DNA of 64,000 nt from an uncultured Cycloclasticus sp. (GTDB lineage: Bacteria > Pseudomonadota > Gammaproteobacteria > Methylococcales > Cycloclasticaceae), in the NCBI GenBank assembly GCA_913060865.1, contig CAJXTU010000010.1, forward strand, positions 1-64,000, given 5' to 3'. Position numbers and translations under genes: made by a program. The stretch's first letter is position 1; each line of letters starts with the position of its first letter. Shown here piece by piece: positions 27,884 through 38,626 of this stretch. The notes under the pieces are model-generated. The model saw nothing but the letters and a program-made list of their open reading frames with translations, made no database searches and was not told where the DNA came from.

Positions 27884-28555
27884 TTAAACGTAAAGTGTGT
27901 TGGGGCCGAGTATCAGCTTGGAATAATGAAGTTGTTCTTTTAATTCGTGCAATAAGACGGCTGCAAAATCAGATGTTTGGCATTTTACGCCATGTTCAGC
28001 CAATTGGGTAACCTCAAGGCCTTTATAACCGCATGGGTTAATGAAGCTAAACGGCCTCAAATCCATGTCGATGTTGATGCTAAGGCCGTGGTAACTACAG
28101 CCTTTTTTGACTCGCAGGCCTAATGATGCAATTTTCTTGTTATTAAGGTAAACGCCGGGAGCCTCTTTGCGTGCAACGGCCTTTAGCCCGTATTTTTTTA
28201 AACCGGCAATGGTAATGTTTTCGAGCACATCAACGAGTGCGCGAATGCCTATACCTAAACGGCGCAGGTCAAATAATACATACATGACCAGTTGCCCTGG
28301 CCCATGGTAGGTGACTTGCCCGCCACGGTCTGTTTCAATAATGGGTATATCGCTGGTGCGAAGAATGTGTTCAGCTTTGCCGCTAATACCTTGTGTAAAA
28401 ACAGGGGGGTGTTCTACAAACCATACTTCATCATCTGAATTGTTAGTTCGCTGAAGACAAAATTCCTTCATAGATGCCCATGTCGCTTGGTAGTCTTGCT
28501 GCCCGAGTTGGCGAATAGTTAAAGACGGGGTGAACGTAGTCGACTCAGATTTCAC
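27884..28555 (-). CDS. lipB: Octanoyl-ACP:protein N-octanoyltransferase
   Basis: A 223-residue enzyme that moves octanoate from ACP to lipoyl domains, supplying the LipA substrate. [20 protein letters not shown] binds substrate, [20 protein letters not shown] carries the conserved lysine, and [17 protein letters not shown] the catalytic cysteine. The start codon overlaps the stop of the DUF493 gene (ATGA), a common order in gammaproteobacteria. Confidence 0.95.
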   Translation of the reverse strand: MKSESTTFTPSLTIRQLGQQDYQATWASMKEFCLQRTNNSDDEVWFVEHPPVFTQGISGKAEHILRTSDIPIIETDRGGQVTYHGPGQLVMYVLFDLRRLGIGIRALVDVLENITIAGLKKYGLKAVARKEAPGVYLNNKKIASLGLRVKKGCSYHGLSINIDMDLRPFSFINPCGYKGLEVTQLAEHGVKCQTSDFAAVLLHELKEQLHYSKLILGPNTLYV

Positions 28556-28833
28556 AGCGACATTAAAACGTGTTCACAGTCCGTCAAATCTTGATAAATA
28601 GCATCCATTTGTTGTTTGCTTTCGGCGGTTATGGTGATGCTGATGGAAACATACTTTTTAGATTGACTGAATTTTGATTGCACCGCATTTTCACTCATAT
28701 TGGGTGCATGGCGCCTAACAATCTCGACGACAATTAAATCAAATTCAATATTTGCTAACCCCATGGTTTTAATGGTGAACGGGCAGGGGTAGTCCATCAG
28801 CGCATTATGTTGGTCGTCGGGTTTATCAGTCAT
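28552..28833 (-). CDS. ybeD: DUF493 (YbeD-like) protein
   Basis: A 93-residue protein with the family core YPCPFTIKTMGLANIEFD and the C-terminal SISITITAESKQQMDAIYQD, an ACT-like fold by comparison with YbeD. Function is unknown; in many gammaproteobacteria it sits between dacA and lipB, as here with dat inserted. It overlaps lipB by four bases and dat by eight, so all three are translationally coupled. Confidence 0.88.
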   Translation of the reverse strand: MTDKPDDQHNALMDYPCPFTIKTMGLANIEFDLIVVEIVRRHAPNMSENAVQSKFSQSKKYVSISITITAESKQQMDAIYQDLTDCEHVLMSL

Positions 28834-29698
28834 GCTGTTGGTTTCTCAGTTGTGTTTTAAACTGGCTGTAGCGAGTAGATATTTTTTCCCATAGCTTACC
28901 AGGTTGCCCGTTACCTACGGCTTGTCGGTTTAATTCAATCACGGGCATAATTTCTTTGGTTGAGCTGGTCAGCCAAATTTCATCGGCATCGAAAAGCTGT
29001 TGCTCAGATATTTCTTGCTCAATACAACGGACACCGTCTTTGATAGCGAGCTCTAAAACGAGGTCGCGTGTGATCCCCGGTAATAAATTATGGCTCTTGG
29101 GTGGCGTGATGAGCTGCTCGTTACTAACGATAAATAAATTACTGGCAGAACCTTCGGTGGCAAAACCATCTCGCAATAAAATCGCTTCAGTGCAATGTTG
29201 GTCGCTTGCTTGTTGCTTTAATAAAATATTACCTAATAAGGCGACGGACTTTATATGACACCAATCCCAACGTATATCGTCAAGCGTGATGGCATGAATT
29301 CCTTTGGCAATTGAATCTAAGCTATTAGTTGCTATCGTTTGGCACATTGCAAAAGTAGTTGGTGTGTAATCATCAGGCAATTGATGGTCACGACTTGAAC
29401 CCGAGCCGCGTGTTACTTGTACATAAACCGATTGATCCGATTGCGCGTGTGGCTCAACCAGTTTATTAAGTACATCTGCCCACTGCGAGTCACTCATCAC
29501 AGGCTCCATACGAATGGCGGCCAAGCTACTATTGAGTCGATCCAAATGCTGTTGCAGGCGAAAAAGCTTTCCGCCATAGGCAGGTATCACCTCGTAAACA
29601 CCATCGGCAAATAAAAACCCACGATCTAAGACAGATATTTTTGCTTCGGCTAGTGGCAGAAATTTGCCATTAAGGTAGACGTCCAGTTTAGATAGCAT
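28826..29698 (-). CDS. dat: D-amino acid aminotransferase-like class IV aminotransferase
   Basis: A 290-residue PLP enzyme. VYLNGKFLPLAEAKISVLDR, RGFLFADGVYEVIPAYGGKL, the PLP lysine in DWCHIKSVALLGNILLKQ and FATEGSASNLFIV are typical of D-alanine transaminases. It would interconvert D-alanine and D-glutamate, both peptidoglycan precursors, which suits its place next to dacA and the elongasome genes. 4-amino-4-deoxychorismate lyase (PabC) is the main alternative, but length and context favour Dat. Confidence 0.8.
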   Translation of the reverse strand: MLSKLDVYLNGKFLPLAEAKISVLDRGFLFADGVYEVIPAYGGKLFRLQQHLDRLNSSLAAIRMEPVMSDSQWADVLNKLVEPHAQSDQSVYVQVTRGSGSSRDHQLPDDYTPTTFAMCQTIATNSLDSIAKGIHAITLDDIRWDWCHIKSVALLGNILLKQQASDQHCTEAILLRDGFATEGSASNLFIVSNEQLITPPKSHNLLPGITRDLVLELAIKDGVRCIEQEISEQQLFDADEIWLTSSTKEIMPVIELNRQAVGNGQPGKLWEKISTRYSQFKTQLRNQQHD

Positions 29699-29710
29699 TG
29701 TCCGGTCTCC

Positions 29711-30835
29711 TTACTCAAGCATCAACAAAACTTCATCTTTAAGTATATCCATAAGAGAACCTTCGGGTATGGCTTGCAAGGCGATCAAAGGGCTTTTGCT
29801 AATGACGTCACCTTTTAGTTTAATGATTGCCGTGCCAATGGTTTGCCCTTCTTTTATGGGTGCTATTAATTGTGGTGTTAATTCAAGGCTGGCGTCTAAG
29901 GATTTATATTCGTTACGCGGAATGGTCAGATAAAGGTCTTTTGCTAATCCAGCCGCTAAGTTTTTTTGCGTGCCTTTCCATACGCGGGCCGTAGTTAAAG
30001 ATTGTTTCGCTTTATAGAGCAAGTGTGTTTTGTAAAAGCGGTAACCATAATTAAGTAGTGCTTGGTTGGTATCATTTCGCGCAGCAATACTCTCAGTGCC
30101 CATGACGACCGAAATTAAACGCATATTGTCACGAACGGCAGACGATACTAGGCAATACCCAGCGGCTTCTGTATGCCCTGTTTTTACACCATCAACGGTA
30201 CTGTCGCGCCATAAAAGCTTGTTTCTATTTTGTTGTGTAATGCCGTTGAAGGTGAATTCTTTGATGGCGTTTATTTTGTAGAGTTCGGGCGACTCGATAA
30301 TGAGTGCGCGAGTGAGAATGGAGAGGTCTCTAGCCGTTGTATAGTGCTGCTCATCAGGTAAGCCTGAGCTGTTGATAAAGTGACTATTTTTCATTCCAAG
30401 GTCTTTTGCCACTTGGTTCATCAGTTGTGCAAAGGTTGATTCATCGCCTGCGATGTGTTCTGCCAATGCGACCGTTGCATCGTTGCCAGACTGCACTAGC
30501 ATGCCATGAATTAAATCATCGATAGTAACGAATTTATTCACTTCAACAAACATTCTCGAGCCAGGCGTTCTCCATGCTTTTTCGCTGATACGGACTTGAT
30601 CGTCTATGTTTAGATTTCCGTGTTTAAGTTCACGAAAAACAATCAGTGCAGTCATGATTTTTGTCATACTGGCAGGCGCTAATTTAAGGTCAGCATCTTT
30701 TGACGCTAAAATAGTACCGCTGTGGAAATCGGTTAGATGGTAGCTTCTAGCCTGCAAGTTAGGGGCTGAAGGAATCGGTAAAGCAATTGCTTGAAATGAT
30801 AAAAGCAAGCTAAAGATGAGGAAGATTATTTTCAT
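29711..30835 (-). CDS. dacA: D-alanyl-D-alanine carboxypeptidase (PBP5/6 type)
   Basis: A 374-residue low-molecular-weight penicillin-binding protein that trims the terminal D-Ala from peptidoglycan pentapeptides. A signal peptide (MKIIFLIFSLLLSFQAIA) precedes the transpeptidase-fold domain with S-M-T-K (APASMTKIMTAL), S-G-N (QSGNDATVALAEH) and K-T-G (GVKTGHTEAAGYC). The C-terminal beta domain is followed by SLMDILKDEVLLMLE, the amphipathic anchor to the inner membrane. rlpA lies 100 bases upstream. dat follows 12 bases downstream. Confidence 0.93.
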   Translation of the reverse strand: MKIIFLIFSLLLSFQAIALPIPSAPNLQARSYHLTDFHSGTILASKDADLKLAPASMTKIMTALIVFRELKHGNLNIDDQVRISEKAWRTPGSRMFVEVNKFVTIDDLIHGMLVQSGNDATVALAEHIAGDESTFAQLMNQVAKDLGMKNSHFINSSGLPDEQHYTTARDLSILTRALIIESPELYKINAIKEFTFNGITQQNRNKLLWRDSTVDGVKTGHTEAAGYCLVSSAVRDNMRLISVVMGTESIAARNDTNQALLNYGYRFYKTHLLYKAKQSLTTARVWKGTQKNLAAGLAKDLYLTIPRNEYKSLDASLELTPQLIAPIKEGQTIGTAIIKLKGDVISKSPLIALQAIPEGSLMDILKDEVLLMLE

Positions 30836-30889
30836 AAGTAAATACTATATGGGTGTTATGAGACTGAATTTCAAGCATGAATTATAGCA

Positions 30890-30912
30890 TGCAAAAGAAC
30901 CTCCTAAGAGGC
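30890..30912 (-). terminator. Weak hairpin after rlpA
   Basis: On the reverse strand CCTC-TTAG-GAGG is followed by TTCTTTTGC, 23 bases after the rlpA stop. The stem is only four pairs with a broken T tract, so it would terminate partially if at all. It is the only candidate break in the operon between rlpA and dacA. Confidence 0.3.
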
Positions 30913-30935
30913 CGTAGCATGATGACTTCGTTGGG

Positions 30936-31781
30936 TTAATTTGTAGTATAGATAGCGTTTTTATATCCTAGTTCATGAAGCTTTAACCTAGCCGAGTCAG
31001 CATTCTTCATCTTTATATAAGGGCCGACGCGAACGAGATATAAAGGGTCGGGGAGGTGGCTGCTTGGCTTAACGGTAACAGGTGTTTTGAGTTGGTTGGT
31101 TAACTCGTATTTTAGTTTGTTCGCGTTGTCTACAGAATTAAAGGCGCCTACTTGAATGAATAAAAAACCGCCTTTTGAGGAAGGAGGCTTCTTAATACTA
31201 TGTCTTAAGCTGATGTCGTTATTCTGGGTAACAGGCGGCGTATCTAGTGACGTCGTTACATGAGTAAGAGGGTCAATGGCTTTGACTTCTACTAATGACG
31301 TTCCATTTTTTAAGGTGCCAAGCTTGGCGGCCGCAGCATATGATAGGTCGATTATTCGGTCATCATGGAAAGGTCCACGATCATTGACTCGGACAATAAT
31401 TTTTTTACCAGTCGATAAATTAGTCACTTCTACGTATGTTGGAATAGGTAGTGTCTTATGGGCCGCAGACATTGCGTACATATCGTAGGTTTCACCGTTC
31501 GAGGTTTTGTTTCCGTGAAACTTGGTGCCGTACCAAGAGGCGACACCACGTTGAACGAAGTTTTCGCTAGTGGGTAGTACGTAATAGGTTTTCCCAAATA
31601 CTTCATATGAAGCGGGGTTACCACCACGACTTTTGGCTTCTACTTTTGGAATGGCGTCAGGGGTTTGCTCAATATTGGCCGGGTGAACTGACGGTGCGCT
31701 ATCGCTAACGAATGACGGTTGGCTGGTGCAGGCAACGAGTAGGCTGACGATAATAGGTAGTAAAAAAAAGCGCATAGTCAT
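30936..31781 (-). CDS. rlpA: Rare lipoprotein A, septal ring lytic transglycosylase
   Basis: A 281-residue outer membrane lipoprotein. The signal peptide ends at lipobox L-L-V-A-C. The double-psi beta-barrel catalytic domain contains GVASWYGTKFHGNKTSNGE and VRVNDRGPFHDDRIIDLSY, which hold the catalytic acid and the conserved histidine. A C-terminal SPOR domain (FIQVGAFNSVDNANKLKYEL to the end) binds denuded glycan at the septum. In Pseudomonas it cleaves stem-less glycan during daughter-cell separation. The start overlaps the mltB stop (ATGA). Confidence 0.93.
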   Translation of the reverse strand: MTMRFFLLPIIVSLLVACTSQPSFVSDSAPSVHPANIEQTPDAIPKVEAKSRGGNPASYEVFGKTYYVLPTSENFVQRGVASWYGTKFHGNKTSNGETYDMYAMSAAHKTLPIPTYVEVTNLSTGKKIIVRVNDRGPFHDDRIIDLSYAAAAKLGTLKNGTSLVEVKAIDPLTHVTTSLDTPPVTQNNDISLRHSIKKPPSSKGGFLFIQVGAFNSVDNANKLKYELTNQLKTPVTVKPSSHLPDPLYLVRVGPYIKMKNADSARLKLHELGYKNAIYTTN

Positions 31782-32788
31782 GATGTTGTTTTTAGATAGC
31801 CCTTTTTGATTTCTTGGCCAAGCTGATAAACAGCCATGGCATATAAGTGGCTATGGTTATAACGAGTGATAACGTAGAAATTATGAAATGCGAGCCAAAA
31901 TTCAGAGTGATCTTTTTGTTTTAGTTCTAATAATTTTACGACTGTGTCATCGGCCATGTTTGGTGGTATGGCGACGTATTTTTCAGCCAACTGCTTTAGC
32001 GTGTTTTTTGGCTTAAGAGAGCGATTTATTAAGGTTTTATAAGCGTCACCATTAACAGCTGTTTGTTGAGTGATAAGCGGTGAATTCCGCCACCCATGTT
32101 TGGAAAAATAATGCGCGATACTGCTGATAATATCTGCATGGCTGTTCCATAAATCGCGCTTATTATCGCCGTCGCCATCAACGGCATAGGCTCTGTAACT
32201 ACTGGAAATAAATTGCGATTTACCCATAGCGCCAGCATATGAGCCTTTTGGTTCGTAGGGGTCAAAGCCTTCTTCGCGACATAGTAATAAAAAATGTTCT
32301 AATTCACTTTTGAAGAACTTGGCACGTTTTGGAAAATGGAAGCCTAAAGTGGTCAAAGCGTCGAGTACCTTATATGAACCAGTGTTCCCACCATAACGGG
32401 TTTCAACACCAATAATGGCTACGATGATTTCAGCGGGCACGTCGTATTTTTTCGAGGCAGCTTCAAGCAAGGCTTTATTTTCTTGCCAAAACTGTATACC
32501 ACCGTTGATGCGGTTAGGTTTTAGAAATATTTTGCGATAGCTATGCCATTCTAAACGTTTTTCGGCAGGCGACGACATGGCTTTTAAAATGCTCTCTTTA
32601 ACCACAGCTTTATCGAGTAGAGTGGTTAGTTTTGCTTTATCAAACTGATGCTCGCTGACCATTTTTTCAATAAAATCATCGTAGATACTTGGTTTGGCGA
32701 CTGGTGTAGCGGCACACGCGGTTAACGAAATGAAGGTAAATAACAAGGTAGTTGCTAGTTGGAAAGTACGGATTTTTATATCATGCAT
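31778..32788 (-). CDS. mltB: Membrane-bound lytic murein transglycosylase B
   Basis: A 336-residue GH103-like transglycosylase that cleaves peptidoglycan to 1,6-anhydromuropeptides. A lipoprotein signal ends at S-L-T-A-C. The catalytic glutamate is in IVAIIGVETRYGGNTGSY, and KGSYAGAMGKSQFISSSYRA and DGDGDNKRDLW are MltB signatures. The last carries the EF-hand-like calcium site. Products feed the AmgK/MurU recycling route also encoded in this window. It overlaps rlpA by four bases and follows rodA by 11. Confidence 0.94.
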   Translation of the reverse strand: MHDIKIRTFQLATTLLFTFISLTACAATPVAKPSIYDDFIEKMVSEHQFDKAKLTTLLDKAVVKESILKAMSSPAEKRLEWHSYRKIFLKPNRINGGIQFWQENKALLEAASKKYDVPAEIIVAIIGVETRYGGNTGSYKVLDALTTLGFHFPKRAKFFKSELEHFLLLCREEGFDPYEPKGSYAGAMGKSQFISSSYRAYAVDGDGDNKRDLWNSHADIISSIAHYFSKHGWRNSPLITQQTAVNGDAYKTLINRSLKPKNTLKQLAEKYVAIPPNMADDTVVKLLELKQKDHSEFWLAFHNFYVITRYNHSHLYAMAVYQLGQEIKKGYLKTTS

Positions 32789-32799
32789 AACCTAAGTCC

Positions 32800-33936
32800 T
32801 TAGGAGGAAAGTAATTTACGGTGAGTGTGAATAGACATTAATATGCCAAAACCAATTAATAATGTCACCATTGAGGTGCCGCCATAACTAACTAGCGGTA
32901 AGGGTACACCAACGACGGGTAAAATGCCTGTTACCATACCGACGTTTACAAATAAATAGATAAAAAAAGTGAGTGATAAACTACCGGCTAGTAACCTTGA
33001 AAAGGTATCTTGGGCCTGTATGGACATATAGATTGAACGGATAAAAATCAGCAAATAAATAGTTAGCAGACCGATGCAACCGATTAAACCAAACTCTTCA
33101 GCGAAAACAGCAAAAATAAAATCAGTTGAGCTTTCCGGTAAAAATTCTAACCGTGCTTGAGAGCCATGTGTCCATCCTTTCCCATATAGGCCACCAGACC
33201 CGATAGCGATTTTAGATTGAATAATGTGGTAGCCACTGCCTAAAGGATCTTCTTCTGGGCTCAAAAAGGTAAGGACGCGTTGCTTCTGGTAGTCTTTCAT
33301 AAAACTCCATAAAACTGGAGCGAGCGCTGCCCCAGCAGCTATAACACCCATGATTATTTTCCAAGAAATACCAGCAAGAAATAGTACAGCTAACCCCGAG
33401 CTAGCAATTAAAATAGCAGTGCCTAAATCAGGCTGCTTGGCGATTAATACGGTAGGGATGGCTATAAATACCGTGGCGAGAACGATATGTTTGTTGCTGG
33501 GTGGTAATCGCCTTTCTGCGAGATACCACGCCACCATCATGGGTGTCGCAAGTTTTAATAGCTCCGATGGTTGGAAGCGAAAGAAACCTAAATCTAACCA
33601 ACGCTGGGCACCTTTGCCCATGTCGCCAACAAATAACACGCCAAGTAATAAAAGTGTGCCTAGCAGAAACAACCAAGGGGCAAACATTTTTAACGCATGA
33701 GGTGGAACTTGAGCCACAACTAGCATCGCAAAAAAGGCGACGGCTAATCGAGTCGCTTGCCTGTTCAGCAGCCCCATATTTTCATGTCCTGCACTCATTA
33801 AGATAATGATGCCAATGGAGGATAAAAGAATAAGTAAAATGAGTAGTGTGAAATCGATGTGTAATCGACGAAAAACATTGCCTTTGCGTTGGTGATAAGG
33901 GCTAGTTTGTTGGGTTGTTTTGAAAAACCAATTCAT
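32800..33936 (-). CDS. rodA: Elongasome peptidoglycan glycosyltransferase RodA
   Basis: A 378-residue SEDS-family polymerase with about ten membrane helices, working with PBP2 in sidewall synthesis. Signatures are WLDLGFFRFQPSELLKLATP, KQPDLGTAILIASSGLAVLF with the catalytic aspartate, FLPESSTDFIFAVFAEEFGL and GVPLPLVSYGGTSMVTLL. The start overlaps mrdA by four bases, fixing a stoichiometric link between RodA and its partner. Confidence 0.95.
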   Translation of the reverse strand: MNWFFKTTQQTSPYHQRKGNVFRRLHIDFTLLILLILLSSIGIIILMSAGHENMGLLNRQATRLAVAFFAMLVVAQVPPHALKMFAPWLFLLGTLLLLGVLFVGDMGKGAQRWLDLGFFRFQPSELLKLATPMMVAWYLAERRLPPSNKHIVLATVFIAIPTVLIAKQPDLGTAILIASSGLAVLFLAGISWKIIMGVIAAGAALAPVLWSFMKDYQKQRVLTFLSPEEDPLGSGYHIIQSKIAIGSGGLYGKGWTHGSQARLEFLPESSTDFIFAVFAEEFGLIGCIGLLTIYLLIFIRSIYMSIQAQDTFSRLLAGSLSLTFFIYLFVNVGMVTGILPVVGVPLPLVSYGGTSMVTLLIGFGILMSIHTHRKLLSS

Positions 33937-35762
33937 GGGGTTACTTGTATATATTTATCGAAAATAGCACGGGCAATGGGGGCTGCGACAGAACCGCCGT
34001 GTCCACCGTTCTCGACGATAACAGCAATGGCTAGTTGCGGATTTCTTGCAGGTGCAAAAGCAATGAACAGAGCATGGTCTTTGAGATGTTCTACCACGTT
34101 TTCTTCTTCATATTCTTCATCTTGCTTAATAGTAAATACTTGAGCTGTCCCTGTTTTACCGGCAATTTTATAGTTGGCCCCTATACTAATTTTGCGTGCC
34201 GTTCCACGAGCCCCATTAACGACATCGTACATAGCATCAATAATTAAATCCCAATGTTGAGGGTTATTTAATTTAATGGGTAAGGTCGTTGCGGGCAATT
34301 GGTTTTTATTATCGATGTTAGCAACCAACGATGGCGTAAATGCGGAACCCTTGTTGGCAAGAATAGCCGTAGCGTGAGCTAATTGAAGTGGTGTTGTTAA
34401 ATTAAAACCCTGGCCTATGCCAGCGATCAGTGTTTCGCCAGGGTACCAAACTTGGTTACGGGTGCGCTTTTTCCATTCGCGTGAGGGCAATAAACCTGAC
34501 TTTTCACCGAGAATATCGATACCTGTTTTTTGCCCAAAGCCAAATTTATGCAAGAAATGATGCATCCGGTCGATTTTTAATTCATGAGCCAATACATAGT
34601 AATAGACATCGCATGATTGGACGATGGAGTCGTGTAGTGTCGTCATACCGTGCCCAGTTTTCTTCCAATCGCGATATTTATGGCTTTGTTTAGGCAGTTG
34701 ATAAAAGCCCGGGCAGTAGATTTTTTGATGTGGGTGAATGGTTTTATAATCAAGCCCTGCCAGTCCTAAAAAGGGTTTTAAGGTAGACCCGGGGGGGTAT
34801 TGACCACGAAGAGAGCGATTAAATAAAGGGCGCTTTGAAGAGTTTTGTAACTGACTGTACGAAGTTTGATCGATGCCTTTGGCAAATAAATTAGCATCGA
34901 ACCCTGGCTTGCTAACGAGTGCGCGAACAGCCCCAGTGCGCGTATCTATCGCAACAACACTACCGGTGTAATCACCGAGTGCATCGTGTGCAACTTTTTG
35001 GAGGTCGATATCTAAATGTAAGGTGAGATCCTTACCTGATAACGGAGGTGTGTAGCTAAGGGTTTTTAGAGACCGACCTTGTGCCGTGTTTTCTGTTTGT
35101 TGATAACCTACATGTCCGTGTAGTTCAGTTTCGTACGTTCTTTCAATGCCTGTTTTTCCAATAAAACGAGAACCTCGGTAGTTTACCGGGTCAATGGTTT
35201 TAAGCTCTTTCTCATTGATGGCGCCGACATAACCCACCACGTGCGAGGTTAGTTCAGGGAAAGTGTAGTGCCGTATAGGGCGAGCTTGAATATCGACGCC
35301 GGGGAATAAGTGACGGTTAGCAGAAAAAACTGCGACTTCGGTATCGTTTAATCGATTTCTCAGCGGAACGCTAGCGAAGCGCTTTTGTTGCTGCCGGCGT
35401 TTTTCGAACAGTTTTATTTCATCATCAGAAATAGGCAATAAGGCGCTTAACTGTTTGAGGGTTTCAGGCATATCTTGAACTTGCTCTGGAACTAACTCAA
35501 GGCTGTAGCTGGGGTTATTTTCAGCAAGAACTCGACCCTGGGTATCGAAAATTAAGCCACGTACAGGGTTAATAACAGAGAGCTTAACTCGATTGTTTTG
35601 AGCAAGGTCTGCATACTTCTCATGTGTTTCAATTTGTAAATACGTTAGTCGAGCAATGAGCGCAAAAAATAAGATTAGAACAAAGACGATGAGCGTGGTT
35701 GCTCGTAAGAGAAACAGGCGGTTTTCTTGGAGCGAACTTTTGAGATCGAAACGAGTTTTCAT
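33933..35762 (-). CDS. mrdA: Penicillin-binding protein 2 (elongasome transpeptidase)
   Basis: A 609-residue class B PBP. One N-terminal membrane helix (TTLIVFVLILFFALIARLTY) is followed by the non-catalytic pedestal with NPVRGLIFDTQGRVLAENNP. The transpeptidase carries YPPGSTLKPFLGLA (S-x-x-K), IVQSCDVYYYV (S-x-D in the S-x-N position, as in other PBP2) and IAGKTGTAQVF (K-T-G). It cross-links new sidewall glycan made by RodA. mreD lies six bases upstream. Confidence 0.95.
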   Translation of the reverse strand: MKTRFDLKSSLQENRLFLLRATTLIVFVLILFFALIARLTYLQIETHEKYADLAQNNRVKLSVINPVRGLIFDTQGRVLAENNPSYSLELVPEQVQDMPETLKQLSALLPISDDEIKLFEKRRQQQKRFASVPLRNRLNDTEVAVFSANRHLFPGVDIQARPIRHYTFPELTSHVVGYVGAINEKELKTIDPVNYRGSRFIGKTGIERTYETELHGHVGYQQTENTAQGRSLKTLSYTPPLSGKDLTLHLDIDLQKVAHDALGDYTGSVVAIDTRTGAVRALVSKPGFDANLFAKGIDQTSYSQLQNSSKRPLFNRSLRGQYPPGSTLKPFLGLAGLDYKTIHPHQKIYCPGFYQLPKQSHKYRDWKKTGHGMTTLHDSIVQSCDVYYYVLAHELKIDRMHHFLHKFGFGQKTGIDILGEKSGLLPSREWKKRTRNQVWYPGETLIAGIGQGFNLTTPLQLAHATAILANKGSAFTPSLVANIDNKNQLPATTLPIKLNNPQHWDLIIDAMYDVVNGARGTARKISIGANYKIAGKTGTAQVFTIKQDEEYEEENVVEHLKDHALFIAFAPARNPQLAIAVIVENGGHGGSVAAPIARAIFDKYIQVTP

Positions 35763-35768
35763 CGTGCG

Positions 35769-36254
35769 CTATTGCACCCTAAAGCGTCTTCTGACTAAGC
35801 GTAGGCTTGCAAATACGGCAGGCCAAACCATCGCGCTTAAGAGTACTTGGAGCCAGTATTGGTAGGTATACCCTGTGTTCATAGTAAACCGATCAATCCA
35901 TAAAGATATCAGTTTTATCAAGAGTAAAAATATCAGAACAAAAATAGCTTGTTGCCATATTCGATAATTTCTTAAACGAGAGTAAAGAGAATGGCAAAAA
36001 AATGAGGCGATGCTGAAAATGAGGGCATTTTGTCCTAATAGGCTACCTGTTAATACATCGAATAGTAGGCCTGTTACAAAGCCCGTCAATACGCTAACTT
36101 TATGAGGTAAGGCGATGCTCCAGTACATTAGTGTTAGCAGAGTCCAGTTAGGCATCAAAATTGCGATTTGATCAGGCCATGGTGCAAGGCTGAGGCACAT
36201 CGAGCAAAACACGCTTAAAACAATAATGAAACCGCCGGAAGATTTAGCGTGCAT
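35769..36254 (-). CDS. mreD: Rod shape-determining protein MreD
   Basis: A 161-residue polytopic inner membrane protein with five or six helices. LAPWPDQIAILMPNWTLLTL, followed by GFVTGLLFDVLTGSLLGQNA, is the conserved MreD core. It links MreC to the PBP2-RodA complex. It overlaps the end of mreC by 11 bases and precedes mrdA by six, so here the mre and mrd gene sets are physically joined. Confidence 0.92.
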   Translation of the reverse strand: MHAKSSGGFIIVLSVFCSMCLSLAPWPDQIAILMPNWTLLTLMYWSIALPHKVSVLTGFVTGLLFDVLTGSLLGQNALIFSIASFFCHSLYSRLRNYRIWQQAIFVLIFLLLIKLISLWIDRFTMNTGYTYQYWLQVLLSAMVWPAVFASLRLVRRRFRVQ

Positions 36255-37128
36255 CGGGCGTTAGCGGCTCAGGTTCTACGGGTGCACCGGATAAAATAGG
36301 AATGGGTTCCTGTTTGCTCCAAACTAATAAAATGTCGCGGGTACTGTCTATCTTGGCAATGGTATTAGCCTCGGCGTGCATAAAGGCTTCGCCAGGAAGC
36401 GGTGTTAATTTGGTGACGATGGCAACGGGGTAACCGGTTGGGAATACGCCACCTAGTCCAGATGTCGTCAGTAAGTCGCCTATTTTAATATCGGCATTAT
36501 GCGGTAGGTATGGCAGAGTGAGTGTGTTCTGTATGCCGCTACCGGATGCAATAGTTCTTAACCCCGTCCTATTGATTTCAACAGGTGTTGCATGGTTAGG
36601 GTCAGTGATGAGCATGATGGAGGAGGTAAGAGGGTGGACGTTAATAATTTGACCTAGTACCCCATCTTCGTTAAGGGCGGCCTGGCCTTTGTATAGATTA
36701 AATCGGCTACCTTTATCGATAACAATATTTGTCGTATTTGGGTTTTGGTTTACTTTAATCAGCGAGGCAGAAATAAATTGCTCGCCGATTTTAAATGAAG
36801 ACTCCAGTAAGCTATGCAAACGGGTGTTTTCTGTTTCAAGTGCTTCAAATTTTTGCAGTTTGACTTTTAGTAGCAACGATTCAGATTTGAGACGGTGGTT
36901 TTCTTCAATTAATTCTGACAGGTCACTGGTGCTTTCAGTGAGCCAGTTATACAGTTTGGTGGGTAGGTCAACAGCAACCAGTACGGGGTGCACGATAAAG
37001 GACAGGCCGTCTTTAAGGCGCGCGAGTTGATTGGTTTGCTGTGCTATTAGCAGTAGTAAAATAGAAATAAGGACTACGACAATAAAGCGAGAGCTGGTAG
37101 CAGGACCTTTTGAGAAAATGGGTTTTAT
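36244..37128 (-). CDS. mreC: Rod shape-determining protein MreC, apparent AUA start
   Basis: An internal GTG (36993) opens a frame that omits the membrane anchor. Reading upstream without a stop gives 45 more residues: KPIFSKGPATSSR, a hydrophobic helix (FIVVVLISILLLLIA), then QQTNQLARLKD. KPIFS-x-G-P is the usual start of MreC directly after its first Met, and here that codon is ATA at 37128-37126. AAAAAAGG stands eight bases before it. The mreB stop is in the same frame seven codons upstream, so no earlier start exists. The 294-residue protein then has a coiled coil (ELIEENHRLKSESLLLKVKL) and the beta-barrel periplasmic domain (TSGLGGVFPTGYPVAIV). Confidence 0.85.
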   Translation of the reverse strand: MKPIFSKGPATSSRFIVVVLISILLLLIAQQTNQLARLKDGLSFIVHPVLVAVDLPTKLYNWLTESTSDLSELIEENHRLKSESLLLKVKLQKFEALETENTRLHSLLESSFKIGEQFISASLIKVNQNPNTTNIVIDKGSRFNLYKGQAALNEDGVLGQIINVHPLTSSIMLITDPNHATPVEINRTGLRTIASGSGIQNTLTLPYLPHNADIKIGDLLTTSGLGGVFPTGYPVAIVTKLTPLPGEAFMHAEANTIAKIDSTRDILLVWSKQEPIPILSGAPVEPEPLTPDAR

Positions 37129-37146
37129 GGCGAATGACCTTTTTTC

Positions 37147-38238
<1,092 letters not shown>

Positions 38239-38314
38239 TTACCTCTTTGGGCAAGACGCGAATTGTGTTAATTTGCACGGTTTTAAAGATGGAATTAAAT
38301 AAAGGAGTCATTCT

Positions 38315-38602
38315 ATGTCAATTCAGTCGGAAGATGTACTGAAAATAGCACATTTGGCGAGGCTCGGTATTGAACCAGAGCAAGTTGAATCATATGCGTC
38401 AGATCTATCCAACATTATGGTGTTAGTGGAACAGATGAGCCAAGTTGATACCTCTGATATTGAACCGATGGCTCATCCGTTAGATCAATCTCAACGGCTT
38501 AGAACAGATGTTGTTTTGGAAAGCAATCAACGTGATGCTTTGCAGAAAAATGCGCCGGCGATAGAAGATGGTTTATTCTTAGTGCCGCGCGTGATCGATT
38601 AA
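38315..38602 (+). CDS. gatC: Asp/Glu-tRNA amidotransferase subunit C
   Basis: A 95-residue subunit that stabilises GatA and wraps around GatAB. LKIAHLARLGIEPEQVESYA and VDTSDIEPMAHPLDQSQRLR followed by RDALQKNAPAIEDGLFLVPR are the family signatures. AAAGGAG stands a suitable distance before the ATG. gatA follows after 24 bases. Confidence 0.95.
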   Translation: MSIQSEDVLKIAHLARLGIEPEQVESYASDLSNIMVLVEQMSQVDTSDIEPMAHPLDQSQRLRTDVVLESNQRDALQKNAPAIEDGLFLVPRVID

Positions 38603-38626
38603 TTGTATTATTAGTTTTGGTAAAAA

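Noticed and set aside
36244-36993. mreC starting at the GTG at 36993
   Set aside because: That would remove the membrane anchor and the conserved K-P-I-F-S N-terminus, both encoded in frame upstream.
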